Shown here in pieces: positions 17,718 to 27,139 of a stretch of 64,000 bases of DNA; position 1 is the stretch's first letter, and each line of letters begins with the position of its first letter. The notes under the pieces are model-generated. The model was not told where the DNA came from and made no database searches. It saw only the letters and a program-made list of their open reading frames with translations. The stretch lies in NCBI GenBank assembly GCA_026692665.1, contig JAPLOF010000017.1:62001-126000 (forward strand). The letters run 5' to 3'. This stretch comes from Planctomycetota bacterium (GTDB lineage: Bacteria > Planctomycetota > UBA1135 > GCA-002686595). The position numbers and the translations under genes were made by a program.

Positions 17718-18857
17718 GTGCTCCAGATCCTCCTCGCGTTCGCCGCGGCGACGCTGCCCGCAGCCGCTACTGCGGGATCTACCGCACCCTCCGGGGCCCC
17801 GCTCGCGATCCGCGCCAAGACGGTCTGGACCGGCGGCGGTCGCGTGCTCGAGAACGCGGTCGTCATCGTCGACGACGGCCGCATCCAAGCCGTCGGCACC
17901 GATGTCGAGATCCCGGACGGCGCCGAGGTGATCGAGCACGACGGCGTCCTCACGGCCGGCATGATCGCGCTGCACGGCGCGACCGGCGCGGTGGGCGAGA
18001 CGCGCGACAACACGCGCCCGGCACTGCCCGAGGCGCGTGTCGGACTCGCGCTCGACGCGCGCGCCGCGAACTTCGCCGAGCTGCGCGCCGCGGGCATCAC
18101 GAGCATCCTCGTCACGCCGGATCCGAACGGCATCACCGGCGGCACGAGCGCCCTGGTCAAGACACAGGACGGTGTCGTCCTGCGCGATCCGGCGCACCTG
18201 TCGCTCGTCTTCTCGAACGAGGGCCTGTCCGGGAACCGCGAGCCGACCAGCAAGTCGGGAGCCCTGGCGCTCATGTCCGCCCTCTTCGCCGAGCCGCGCG
18301 GCGTCGTCGCGGACGCGCGCGACGGCAAGCTCCCGTGTCTCTTCGAGGTGCGCGAGCGCGACGACATCGGACGCGCGCTGGCTTTCGCGAAGGAGCGCAA
18401 GCTCCGCGGGACGCTGCACGGCGCCTGGCTCTCGGGCGAGCTCTCGGGCGCGATCAAGGAGTCCGGCCTCTCCGTCATCGTGCCCGTCCTCGCCATCGGC
18501 TCTCCGAAGCGTGCGCTCGACGCGGTGGCTCGGCTCGAGAAGGACGGAGTCGTCTTCGGCTTCGGGCTCGACGCGCCCTGGAATCACGCGGATGGGCTGA
18601 GGCTCTCGGCGGCGTTGTGCGTGCGCGCGGGCCTCGACCGCCAGGCCGCCTGGCAGGGGCTCACCGCGAACGCCGCGAAGATCGCCGGCGTGGAAGCGCG
18701 CACGGGCCGCATCGAGCGCGGTCTCGACGCCGACCTCGTCCTGTGGAGCGGCGATCCGCTCGACCTCTCGAGCCGCGCGAGCCTCGTGCTGGTCGGCGGA
18801 AAGCCAGGTCCCTGGATGGAGAGCGCCGCGGGCGCCACGAAGGAGTCGCAGCGATGA
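17718..18857 (+). CDS. exported amidohydrolase-like protein, array member 2
   Basis: 379 residues, the shortest of the array, with GTG start right after the previous stop. The signal peptide is LLAFAAATLPAAATA, with likely cleavage near residue 19. It keeps the sandwich strand VIVDDGRIQAVG and the C-terminal motif GRIERGLDADLVLWSGDP. The HxH site reads GMIALHGATGAVG, retaining one His only, and the later Asp motif is degenerate (GLDAPWNHADGL). It lacks the long charged insert found in some relatives. It shares an ATGA overlap with member 3, so translation is coupled. The fold is clear; enzymatic activity is doubtful. Confidence 0.83.
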   Translation: MLQILLAFAAATLPAAATAGSTAPSGAPLAIRAKTVWTGGGRVLENAVVIVDDGRIQAVGTDVEIPDGAEVIEHDGVLTAGMIALHGATGAVGETRDNTRPALPEARVGLALDARAANFAELRAAGITSILVTPDPNGITGGTSALVKTQDGVVLRDPAHLSLVFSNEGLSGNREPTSKSGALALMSALFAEPRGVVADARDGKLPCLFEVRERDDIGRALAFAKERKLRGTLHGAWLSGELSGAIKESGLSVIVPVLAIGSPKRALDAVARLEKDGVVFGFGLDAPWNHADGLRLSAALCVRAGLDRQAAWQGLTANAAKIAGVEARTGRIERGLDADLVLWSGDPLDLSSRASLVLVGGKPGPWMESAAGATKESQR

Positions 18858-20110
18858 CGTTTCTCTCCGTCGCGTTCGCCGCGCTCGCCGCGGTCCCCGC
18901 CGTGCAGGATGCCGAGCCCCGCGCCTGGACCATCCAGGCCGAGCGGATCTACACCGGCACCGGCCGCAACCTGGAGAAGGGCCTCGTCGTCGTCAGCGCC
19001 GGCAAGATCGCGGCCGTCACCGTCGGAGCCGACGAGCAGTCCGATCATCCGAAGGACTCGCTGCGCGCCTACGCGGTGACCGCGGGTCTCGTGGACGCGG
19101 GCGTGCGCGTGACGAACTGGTTCAGCGTCGAGCAGTCCAAGGAAGTCACGCCGCAGTTGCGCGTGGCCGACACGCTCGACCCGTACGCGCTGGACTGGGA
19201 ACGGCAGCTGCGCGGCGGCGTCACGACCGTGCTCGCGTCGCCGATCGACCGCAACGTGATCGGCGGCCTCTCCGTCGTGCTGAAGACGGCCGGGCCCGAG
19301 TCCATCGCGGCTCGCACGCTGAAGGCCGACGCAGTCCTGCGCGGATCGATGGGGTCCGACCCCAGCGCTGGCAACCACCCGGCTTTCGGCCGGCCGACCG
19401 ACTTCTATTCGCGGCGCCCGACGACGCGCATGGGCGTCGAGTGGGAGTGGCGCAACGCGTTCTTCAACACGGCGCTCGGCCTGAACGAGAAGGACCCGGG
19501 CCGCGCGACCCTCATGGCCGCGCTGCAAGGCAAGCTGCCGGTCTTCGTCCAGGCCTGGACGACGCAGGACATCCGCACCGCCGTCTTCCTGCGCGAGGAA
19601 GTGCAGTCGCGCCCCGAATTCGCGGCCGCCGGCATGAACACGCCGCGCTTCGTGATCGACGCGGGCGCGGAGGCGTGGAAGGAGCCGCAGCTCCTGGCGC
19701 GCAGCCAGACGGCCGTCGTCCTGCCGCCGTTCCCGGCCGGCGGACGCACGCGCGAGAACGCGCTGATGGCCTGGAACGTCGCGAAGATCCTCGCGGACGA
19801 GGGCGTGCCGTTCGCGCTGTCGAGCCACGGATCGGGCGATGTCGATCAACGCCTCTCGAACCAGGCTGGCTACGCGATGGCGGGCGGGCTCACCTTCGAG
19901 CAGGCGCTGGCTGCCGTGACCTCGACGCCGGCGAAGCTGCTGGGCGTCGAGTCGCGCGTGGGAACACTCGAGGTCGGCAAGGACGCCGACCTCGTCCTCT
20001 GGAGCGGTGAACCGTTCCAGCCGGGCGCTCGCGTCGTCGCGACGATCGTCGACGGCGTCCTGCGCTACGAAGGTTGGAACGCGGTGCAGGGCGCCGCGGT
20101 CGCACGCTGA
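18854..20110 (+). CDS. exported amidohydrolase-like protein, array member 3
   Basis: 418 residues beginning MTFLSVAFAALAAVPAVQDA, a short signal peptide. It starts on the ATGA overlap with member 2. Fold landmarks are VVVSAGKIAAVTVG, the barrel stretch RGGVTTVLASP and the C-terminal GTLEVGKDADLVLWSGEP. The HxH position reads GLVDAGVRVTNW, without histidines. The late Asp region is ALSSHGSGDVDQRL. Amidohydrolase fold without a visible metal site; probably a structural partner or an enzyme with changed chemistry. Confidence 0.83.
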   Translation: MTFLSVAFAALAAVPAVQDAEPRAWTIQAERIYTGTGRNLEKGLVVVSAGKIAAVTVGADEQSDHPKDSLRAYAVTAGLVDAGVRVTNWFSVEQSKEVTPQLRVADTLDPYALDWERQLRGGVTTVLASPIDRNVIGGLSVVLKTAGPESIAARTLKADAVLRGSMGSDPSAGNHPAFGRPTDFYSRRPTTRMGVEWEWRNAFFNTALGLNEKDPGRATLMAALQGKLPVFVQAWTTQDIRTAVFLREEVQSRPEFAAAGMNTPRFVIDAGAEAWKEPQLLARSQTAVVLPPFPAGGRTRENALMAWNVAKILADEGVPFALSSHGSGDVDQRLSNQAGYAMAGGLTFEQALAAVTSTPAKLLGVESRVGTLEVGKDADLVLWSGEPFQPGARVVATIVDGVLRYEGWNAVQGAAVAR

Positions 20111-20145
20111 GCGGGCACGAGAACATGAACGTCTGGAGATCTTCG

Positions 20146-21588
20146 ATGACGACGACGATGATGCGCGCCACCTGCGCCGCCACCCTGACCGCCTCGTTCC
20201 TGGCCCTGTCCCCCGAGGCGCGCGCCGGCGACGGACGGCTCGCGATCCGCGTGGGCCGGATCATCACGAACGCCGGACCCGACATCGAGAACGGGACCAT
20301 CGTGATCGAAGGCGGGCGGATCACGAGCGTCGGAGCGGACGCCAAGGGTTCCTGGGACGCCGAGGTGATCGATCGGCCCGAGCTCGTGGCCTTCCCCGGC
20401 TGGGTCGAGGCGCATTCCACGCGCGGCATGGACCGGCCGAACGAGAACATCGAGGTCGCGCCGTTCCTGGACGTGCGCGATTCGATCGACCCGATCAGCT
20501 TCTACTTCGAGGACTGCCTGCGCCAAGGCGTGCTCGCGATCAACGTGCAGCAGGGTTCCCTGTGCGCGGTCGGTGCCCAGGGTCGAGTCGTGAAGCCGTT
20601 CGGCCTGACGATCGAGGACATGACCCTGCGTCCGAGCTCCGGACTCAAGATCGCCGCCGCGCGCCCGGGCCGCTCGCGCGCGCTGCAGGCTCAGTCGGTG
20701 CGCCGCGCGTTCCGCGACCTGCGCCAGCACCTGGAGAAGCTCGTCCAGGACAAGAAGGACGGCAAGGACACCGCGCGTCGCGAGGCGCTCTTCCAGGGAC
20801 GCGACCTCGACAAGGAAGAGAACAAGAAGGGCCGCGCCATGGAGGGCAGCGCACCCTGGAAGGTCGCCAATCTCGAGACCATCCCGCGCGGCGAGATCGA
20901 CGAGAAGCAGGAACCCCTGCTCCGTCTCGTCGAGGGCAAGATGATGGCGTTCGTCGCCTGTGATGGCGCTGTCGCCGTGACGCAGGCCCTGGAGATCTCG
21001 CGCGAGAACGGGTTCCTCGCGAACACCGTGCTCGTCCTCGACGGCGACGCCTGGAAGGCCGCGGACCGCATCGCGGAAGCCGGCGTGCCCGTCGTGCTGG
21101 GACCGCAGCTCCTCTACGTGGAGCGCGATCCGCTGACCGGCAAGGAGATCGAGACGTTCGTTCCCGGCGTGTTCCGCGAGAAGAAGGTGCGCTTCGCGCT
21201 CCAGTCGTTGAACCCCACCGCGCAGTCCCTGTGGTTCCAGGCCGCGACGTGCGTCGGCTACGGCATCCCGCGCGACGAGGCGATCGCCGCCGCGACGAAG
21301 GTCCCGGCCGAGATCCTGCGCCTCGGCGACCGGCTCGGTTCGCTCGAGAAGGGCAAGGACGGCAACGTCCTGCTCCTGAACGGCGATCCGCTCGCCGTGA
21401 CGACCTCGGTGCAGTACGTCGTTCTCGACGGGAACCTCGTCTACGACCGCAGCAAGGACGTGCGCGTCCAGCAGATCCTCGAAGGTGTCGAACAGCCCAA
21501 CGCTTCGCCCGCGGACGCGGACGACCCGGCGGACATCGATCCCCACAGCGGCGAGAAGAAGTCGAAGTCGGACAAGAAGAAGGACTGA
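20146..21588 (+). CDS. exported amidohydrolase-like protein, array member 4
   Basis: About 480 residues. I chose ATG 20146 because GGAG lies seven bases upstream and the signal peptide (MMRATCAATLTASFLALSPEARA) follows; ATG 20125 is an alternative. Fold landmarks are IVIEGGRITSVGADA and GSLEKGKDGNVLLLNGDP. The metal site reads GWVEAHSTRGMDR, one His of the pair. A charged helical insert runs at about 180-245 (LVQDKKDGKDTARREA, then DKEENKKGRAMEG), and the C-terminus is a lysine tail (KKSKSDKKKD). Probably exported to the periplasm like its neighbours. Confidence 0.83.
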   Translation: MTTTMMRATCAATLTASFLALSPEARAGDGRLAIRVGRIITNAGPDIENGTIVIEGGRITSVGADAKGSWDAEVIDRPELVAFPGWVEAHSTRGMDRPNENIEVAPFLDVRDSIDPISFYFEDCLRQGVLAINVQQGSLCAVGAQGRVVKPFGLTIEDMTLRPSSGLKIAAARPGRSRALQAQSVRRAFRDLRQHLEKLVQDKKDGKDTARREALFQGRDLDKEENKKGRAMEGSAPWKVANLETIPRGEIDEKQEPLLRLVEGKMMAFVACDGAVAVTQALEISRENGFLANTVLVLDGDAWKAADRIAEAGVPVVLGPQLLYVERDPLTGKEIETFVPGVFREKKVRFALQSLNPTAQSLWFQAATCVGYGIPRDEAIAAATKVPAEILRLGDRLGSLEKGKDGNVLLLNGDPLAVTTSVQYVVLDGNLVYDRSKDVRVQQILEGVEQPNASPADADDPADIDPHSGEKKSKSDKKKD

Positions 21589-21591
21589 CCG

Positions 21592-24531
21592 ATGGGCGTC
21601 CAGATCCTCCTCGCGCTCGCCGCGATCTCGCCCGCTCCGACCTGGTCCGGGTCGGGGACGGTGGTCTTGCGTGCCGGCTCGGTCCACGTGGTCGAAGGCG
21701 GCCGCGTGATCGAGAACGGCGCCGTGATCCTGCGCGACGGCAAGATCGTCGCGGTCGGCGCCGACCTCGCGGTTCCGCCCGGTGCGCGCGTCGTCGACTA
21801 CGGTCCCGACGCGGTGTTGACCCCGGGGCTCGTCGCCGCGGACAGCAACTACGGCGCGCCGCGGCCGGACGAGCGCAGCGCGGACCCGTTCCTGCGCGCG
21901 CTCGACAACTTCGATCCCTACGCGTCTTACGTGTTCGCCCTCCAGGAGGGCGTCACCACGGCGTATCTCGCGCCCGCGCGCAACCGGCTCATCGCGGGCG
22001 TGGGGGCGGTCGTCAAGCTGGCTGGCGAAGCGGACGTCGGCTCGCGGCTCCTGCTCGATCCGTCCTCGATCCACGGTTCGCTGGGTCTCGACGCGCGCAA
22101 CTCGCCCGGCTACTGGAAGCCGCCCATCCCGGCCACCGCGGATGTCGGCATGGGCGTCGTGAAGCAGGAGCTGCCGCGCTCCCTGGCGGGCGCCGTCGTC
22201 GCGTTCCGCGAGCTGTTCGCCCTGGCCCAGGGTTCCGCCGGTGCGCCCGCCGAGGACGAGTACGGCGCAGGCGTCGGCGAGGAGCTGCGCGGGCTGATGT
22301 CGCGGCGCGTCCCGTGGCGCATCACCGCCGACTCGGCGCCCGAGATCCGCGCGCTCGTCGACCTGTTCTCGAAGAACGGCCAGGCGTTCGTCGTCGACGG
22401 CGCGAACGAGGCCGCGGACGTCGCGAAGGAACTGGCCGAGGCCGGAGCCTCGGTCATCGTCGATGCGCCGATCACCCCCAACCGTTCGGGGCAGGACCGG
22501 GGCAAGGATCCCGAGGCTCGCTGGCCGCGCTTCGACGCGGCCGCGAAGCTCGCGGAAGCCGGGGTGCGCTTCGCGATCGCGCCCCCGCAGAGCGGTTCGG
22601 CCTCGGATCTGCGCCTCTCGGCTCAACTGCTCTCGCGCGGCGGCCTCGACCCCGAGATCGCCTTGCGCGCCATCACGCTCTCCGCGGCGGAGATCCTGGG
22701 AGTCGGTGATCGCGTCGGGAGCCTCACACCGGGCAAGGACGCCGACATCGCCGTGTTCTCAGGCCATCCCCTGCAAGGTGGAGCCGTGCTCGCGACGTGG
22801 GTCGCGGGCGAGATCGCCTTCGACGTCGAGGACCTGGCTCACGCCGGCGCGTTCGGTGACACGAAGGACTACGCGCCCCCGATGCAGAGCGCGACCGTGA
22901 TCCAGGTCGAGGAACTGCACGTCGGCGACGGCACCGTGTACTCGCCGGGCGAGGTGCTCGTCGAAGGTGGGAAGATCCGCGCGGTGGGCAAGTCCGTCGG
23001 ACGTCCGAGCGGAGCGCGCGTGGTCCGCGGCGCGGCGGCGATGCCGGGCATGATCGACGCGCTCGGCTACCTCGGACTCGAGGGATCCCAGAAGGTGCCG
23101 GCCACGCGGTTCGACATGAGCCGCATCGTGGAGCCCGGTGATCGCGTGGACCGCATGGTCGCGAAGGCGGGGGTGACGACGGTGGCGCTCTCGCCGCGCG
23201 GTCCGAGCCGGACCGGCGCGCCGATGATGGCCTACAAGCCCGCGGGCGACGATCTCGAGACGATGATCGTGGATGCGACGTGCGCCCTGCGATTCACCTG
23301 GACCGAGCGCAACCGCCGCGAGTCCGGCGCCGCGCTGATCGAACGCCTCAAGAAGGCTGTCGAGTACGCGAAGCGCTGGGACGAGTACGAGACCAAGCTC
23401 GCCAGCTGGACTCCGCCGAAGGCCGACGCCGCGGCGGACGCCGACGCGACGGGCGAGAAGAAGGCGGACTCCGCCGACTCCAAGGACGGCGAGAAGAAGG
23501 AAGAGTCCGCCGAAGCCAAGGAAGGCGAGAAGAAGGACGGCGACAAGAAGGACGCCGAGGCGGACAAGAAGAAGGACAAGAAGAAGAAGGGCGAGGAAGA
23601 GCCCGCGAAGCCGATCTCCGGTGCGTGGGAGTCGAAGGTCACGCTGCCGCCGTTCCAGGAGGCGCGCATCCGCCTGTACGTGCTGGACGAGGAAGGCGCC
23701 GTGTCCGGTTCGCTGCGTTGCGCCTCGCTCTCGGACGCCCTGATCCAGGTCTCCGGCAAGCGTGACGGGCACAAGGTCGATCTGCGCGGCGAAGGCACGC
23801 GCGGGACCGTGACCCTCGTCGGCGAGACGAAGGAAGGGAAGCTGAAGGCCAAGGTTTCGGTCGCCGGCTCCTCCGCGGACGTGGAGTTCGCGCAGACTGC
23901 GACCGAGTACGAGGTCGCGCGGCCCGCCGAACTGCGCAAGCCCAAGGAGGTCAAGAAGGCCGAGATCAAGGGCGAGCCGAAGGCTCCCAGCCTCGATCCG
24001 GAACTCGAACCCCTGCGCCGGGCGATCGCTCACGAGGCCGCGGTCCTCGTGGAAGTGAACCGCGAGGACGAGATCCGCGCCTGCGTCGACGCCTTCGAGG
24101 CCGCCGGCATTCGGCCGATTCTGTACGGCGCCGAAGAGGCCTGGAAGGTCGCCGACGAGATCAAGGATCGCGTCGCGGGCATCCTGCCCCAGCACGATGT
24201 CGTGCGCGCCACGCCCGAGACGGGTGCTCGGAAGCGCAACCGCTACGCCGAGCTCGTCGCGGCCGGTATCCCGATCGCATTCCACAGCGCGGCCGAAGAG
24301 GGCGCGGTGGACCTGCCGCTCATGGCGGCCTACGCCGTGTCGCAGGGCCTCGGCTCGGAAGCCGCCCTGCGCGCCCTGACCTGGGACGCGGCGCGCATGC
24401 TCGCGATCGGCGATCGCGTGGGCATGCTCGCGCCGGGCATGGACGCAGACATCCTGTTGCTCGACGGATCTCCGCTCTCGCCGTCGTCGAGCGTTCTGCG
24501 CGTCTGGGTCGCGGGACGGGAAATCCGCTGA
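21592..24531 (+). CDS. exported double amidohydrolase-like protein, array member 5
   Basis: 979 residues: two amidohydrolase-like units in one chain. Unit 1 (about 1-436) follows a signal-like N-terminus (VQILLALAAISPAPTWS) and ends GSLTPGKDADIAVFSGHP. Unit 2 (about 437-979) begins IQVEELHVGDG and ends GMLAPGMDADILLLDGSP. Neither has the HxH site (GLVAADSNYG; GMIDALGYLGLEG). Unit 2 is split by a very acidic/basic repeat (about 610-677, KK/EE/DG-rich) followed by a beta-rich inserted module (about 678-780, ending ADVEFAQTATEYEV). AAGGACTG upstream is a plausible ribosome binding site. It looks like a fusion of two neighbouring array genes. Confidence 0.82.
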   Translation: MGVQILLALAAISPAPTWSGSGTVVLRAGSVHVVEGGRVIENGAVILRDGKIVAVGADLAVPPGARVVDYGPDAVLTPGLVAADSNYGAPRPDERSADPFLRALDNFDPYASYVFALQEGVTTAYLAPARNRLIAGVGAVVKLAGEADVGSRLLLDPSSIHGSLGLDARNSPGYWKPPIPATADVGMGVVKQELPRSLAGAVVAFRELFALAQGSAGAPAEDEYGAGVGEELRGLMSRRVPWRITADSAPEIRALVDLFSKNGQAFVVDGANEAADVAKELAEAGASVIVDAPITPNRSGQDRGKDPEARWPRFDAAAKLAEAGVRFAIAPPQSGSASDLRLSAQLLSRGGLDPEIALRAITLSAAEILGVGDRVGSLTPGKDADIAVFSGHPLQGGAVLATWVAGEIAFDVEDLAHAGAFGDTKDYAPPMQSATVIQVEELHVGDGTVYSPGEVLVEGGKIRAVGKSVGRPSGARVVRGAAAMPGMIDALGYLGLEGSQKVPATRFDMSRIVEPGDRVDRMVAKAGVTTVALSPRGPSRTGAPMMAYKPAGDDLETMIVDATCALRFTWTERNRRESGAALIERLKKAVEYAKRWDEYETKLASWTPPKADAAADADATGEKKADSADSKDGEKKEESAEAKEGEKKDGDKKDAEADKKKDKKKKGEEEPAKPISGAWESKVTLPPFQEARIRLYVLDEEGAVSGSLRCASLSDALIQVSGKRDGHKVDLRGEGTRGTVTLVGETKEGKLKAKVSVAGSSADVEFAQTATEYEVARPAELRKPKEVKKAEIKGEPKAPSLDPELEPLRRAIAHEAAVLVEVNREDEIRACVDAFEAAGIRPILYGAEEAWKVADEIKDRVAGILPQHDVVRATPETGARKRNRYAELVAAGIPIAFHSAAEEGAVDLPLMAAYAVSQGLGSEAALRALTWDAARMLAIGDRVGMLAPGMDADILLLDGSPLSPSSSVLRVWVAGREIR

Positions 24532-24536
24532 GCCCG

Positions 24537-25796
24537 ATGTTCGTCGCCGCACTGATCGCCGTCGCTCTCGGGAGCGCGACTCCGCCCCGCCCGGGTGAAC
24601 CGGGCGGACGCGGCATCGCCGTGCTCGCGGCGAAGGCGGTCGGGGTCGGGGCGGACGGACGCGGCGTCGTCGATCATCCTGTCGTGCTCGTTCGCGACGG
24701 GAAGATCGAGACCATCGGTCCCGCGCGCGAGGTCTCGATCCCGGCCGGTTACGAGGTCGTCGACCAGGGCCGGCGCTGGCTGGCGCCCGGTTTCATCGAT
24801 CTGCACTGCCACGTCGCGGGCGGCCCCGGCGGGCTGGGCGACATCAACGACGCGGTGTACCTGACGAATCCGGAGCTGCGCGCCAAGGCGACCGTGGTGC
24901 CGGGCAACCCGCTCCTGAAGCGCGCGGTCGCTGGCGGCGTCACGAGCGTCCTCTACATCCCCGGCTCCGCGACCAACATGGGCGGGCAGGGAATCCTGCT
25001 GAAGACCGGTCTCGCGAAGTACGAGGCGATGGTCATCCGCGACCCGGGTTCGCTCAAGCTCGCGCAGGCGGGCAACCCCGAGCGTTGGGCCGTCGGCGTC
25101 GGCCGCAGCCTCATGAACTGGAACACGCGCGACACGTTCGAACGCGGCGTGGCCTACGCCAGGCTGCGCGACGCCGCGGAGCGCGGGGGCGAGCCTGTTC
25201 CGCGCGACATCCACTGGGACATCTTCCCGCCGCTCGTCCACAAGGATGTCCAGATCTCGACTCACACGCAGCGCTACCAGGTCGTGCTCGCGACGCTGAC
25301 GATGGTGCGCAAGGAGCTCGGGTTGGACGTGTTCATCGACCACGGCGAGTGGTACGGCAGCAAGCTGGCCGGCTATGCACGGGATCTCGGCGTCGACGCG
25401 ATCCTCGGACCGCGCGCGATCGATCCGCCGTCGCCGATCCTGGACACGGACGGGAAGATCCTCGGCATCGCGGCGAGCTACCAGGAGGGCGGCCATCCGA
25501 ACATCGGCTTCAACACCGATTCGCCGGTGATCCCGCAAGAGGAACTGCCGTTGCAGGCCGCCGTGGGCGTCCGCTACGGCTTCGACGACTCGCGGATGGA
25601 TTCGATCCGCGGTCTCACGATCGTCCCGGCCACGACGGTCGGGATCGCGCACCGCGTGGGCAGCCTCGCGCCGGGCAAGGATGCCGACATCCTCGTCACG
25701 AGCGGCGATCCCGTGGATCCGCGCAGCTCGGTCGAGGTCGTCTGGATCGAAGGAACCCGCGTCTACGACGCCGAGGCCGACGGGAGGATCTGGTGA
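24537..25796 (+). CDS. exported amidohydrolase with intact metal site, array member 6
   Basis: 419 residues with a short hydrophobic N-terminus (MFVAALIAVALGSATPP). The metal-binding His90 and His92 are present (FIDLHCHVAGG), as are later ligands in ISTHTQRYQ, FIDHGEWYG and the Asp of GFNTDSPVIPQEEL. GSLAPGKDADILVTSGDP closes the chain. This is a complete active-site set for a metal-dependent amidohydrolase of the imidazolonepropionase-like group, so it is probably a true periplasmic hydrolase; its substrate is unknown. It is very similar to member 7 (shared GNPERWAVGVGRS / GNPEGWTVGVGRS). Confidence 0.88.
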   Translation: MFVAALIAVALGSATPPRPGEPGGRGIAVLAAKAVGVGADGRGVVDHPVVLVRDGKIETIGPAREVSIPAGYEVVDQGRRWLAPGFIDLHCHVAGGPGGLGDINDAVYLTNPELRAKATVVPGNPLLKRAVAGGVTSVLYIPGSATNMGGQGILLKTGLAKYEAMVIRDPGSLKLAQAGNPERWAVGVGRSLMNWNTRDTFERGVAYARLRDAAERGGEPVPRDIHWDIFPPLVHKDVQISTHTQRYQVVLATLTMVRKELGLDVFIDHGEWYGSKLAGYARDLGVDAILGPRAIDPPSPILDTDGKILGIAASYQEGGHPNIGFNTDSPVIPQEELPLQAAVGVRYGFDDSRMDSIRGLTIVPATTVGIAHRVGSLAPGKDADILVTSGDPVDPRSSVEVVWIEGTRVYDAEADGRIW

Positions 25797-27139
25797 TGCG
25801 AGTCTCCTGGACGTGTACTCCGCTCGCGCTGGCCGCGAGCACCGCTCTCTGCGCGGCCCTGCTCGGCGCGCCCGCGATCGGCCAGCTCGGCGGCAAGCCG
25901 ACCGCGGCCGTCGGACGCGCGCCCGTCGCCGGCGAGGTCGGCGGCCCCGGCCTCGCGATCCGCGCCAAGAAGGCGTTGGCCGTGCCGGACGAGGGCCCGC
26001 AGGTCATCGACAACGCCGTGATCCTCGTGCGCGAGGGCCTGATCGAGGCGATCGGTCCGGCGCGCACGACCGCGATCCCCGCGGGCTACGAGGTTCTCGA
26101 CTGTTCGGACAAGTGGGTCTGCCCCGGCTTCATCGACCTGCACTCGCACGTCGGCGGCACGTTCGACATCAACGAGATGGTCTATCTCGTGAACCCGGGC
26201 TTGCGCGTGTCCGCTTCCGTGATGCCGGACAACCCGGCCTTCCAGAAGGCCGTGGCCGGCGGCGTGACGACCGTGCTGTACATCCCGGGGTCGGGCGTGA
26301 ACGTCGGCGGCCAGGGCGTCCTGATCAAGACGGGTCTCGGCCGGTTCGAGGACGCTCTCGTTCGGAACCCCGGCTCGATGAAGCTCGCGCAGGCGGGCAA
26401 CCCCGAGGGCTGGACCGTCGGCGTCGGGCGCTCGTTCATGAACTGGAACACGCGCTGGATGTTCCGGCGCGGACTGCTCTACGCGAAGCTCTACGACGAG
26501 GCCGAGAAGAACGGCACGCCGAAGCCGCGCTACGAGTTCGACCTCGAGATCTTCCGCTGGTTGGCCTCCAAGAAGACGCAGATCTCGACCCACACGCAGA
26601 TCTACCAGGTCGTGCTGACGACCCTGACGATGGTGCGCAAGGAGCTCGGGCTCGACGTCTACATCGACCACGGCGAGATGGCCGGCCACAAGCTGGCCGC
26701 CTTCGCGAAGGACATCGGCGTCAACGCGATCCTGGGGCCGCGCGCCGTCGAGATCCCCACGCGCGGCTTCGTGAACTTCACGGGCTACCAGCCCGAGGCG
26801 ATCCTCGGCATCGCCGCCGAGTACCAGAAGCGGGGCATGAAGCGCATCGGGTTCAACACGGACTCGCCGGTGATCCCGCAGGAGGAGCTGTTCCTCCAGG
26901 CTTCCATGGGAGCGCGCTACGGGCTCGACGACTCGAACCTGGAGACCATCCGCGGCCTGACGATCGTCCCGGCCATCACGGCCGGGATAGCGGACAAGGT
27001 CGGCAGCCTCGAGCCGGGCAAGGAAGCCGACATCCTGATCCTCACGGGCGATCCCGTCGATCCGCGGACGGCGATCGACGAGGTCCTCATCGAAGGCCAT
27101 CGCGTCTACGACACGGGGACGATGAAGCGGCGCTTCTGA
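25796..27139 (+). CDS. exported amidohydrolase with intact metal site, array member 7
   Basis: 447 residues. It starts at the ATG of a TGATG overlap, with GGAGG at 25783-25787 as ribosome binding site. The signal peptide is LALAASTALCAALLGAPAIG. Active-site ligands are complete: His116/His118 (FIDLHSHVGG), ISTHTQIYQ, YIDHGEMAG and the Asp in GFNTDSPVIPQEEL. The C-terminal motif is GSLEPGKEADILILTGDP. It is a close paralog of member 6, so this pair arose by recent tandem duplication. Likely a periplasmic metal-dependent hydrolase. Confidence 0.88.
   Translation: MRVSWTCTPLALAASTALCAALLGAPAIGQLGGKPTAAVGRAPVAGEVGGPGLAIRAKKALAVPDEGPQVIDNAVILVREGLIEAIGPARTTAIPAGYEVLDCSDKWVCPGFIDLHSHVGGTFDINEMVYLVNPGLRVSASVMPDNPAFQKAVAGGVTTVLYIPGSGVNVGGQGVLIKTGLGRFEDALVRNPGSMKLAQAGNPEGWTVGVGRSFMNWNTRWMFRRGLLYAKLYDEAEKNGTPKPRYEFDLEIFRWLASKKTQISTHTQIYQVVLTTLTMVRKELGLDVYIDHGEMAGHKLAAFAKDIGVNAILGPRAVEIPTRGFVNFTGYQPEAILGIAAEYQKRGMKRIGFNTDSPVIPQEELFLQASMGARYGLDDSNLETIRGLTIVPAITAGIADKVGSLEPGKEADILILTGDPVDPRTAIDEVLIEGHRVYDTGTMKRRF

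Noticed and set aside
23420..23620. Lysine/glutamate-rich repeat suspected to be a sequencing or assembly artefact or a recombination repeat
   Set aside because: The frame stays open and intact on both sides and similar charged inserts occur in other array members, so it is treated as coding.
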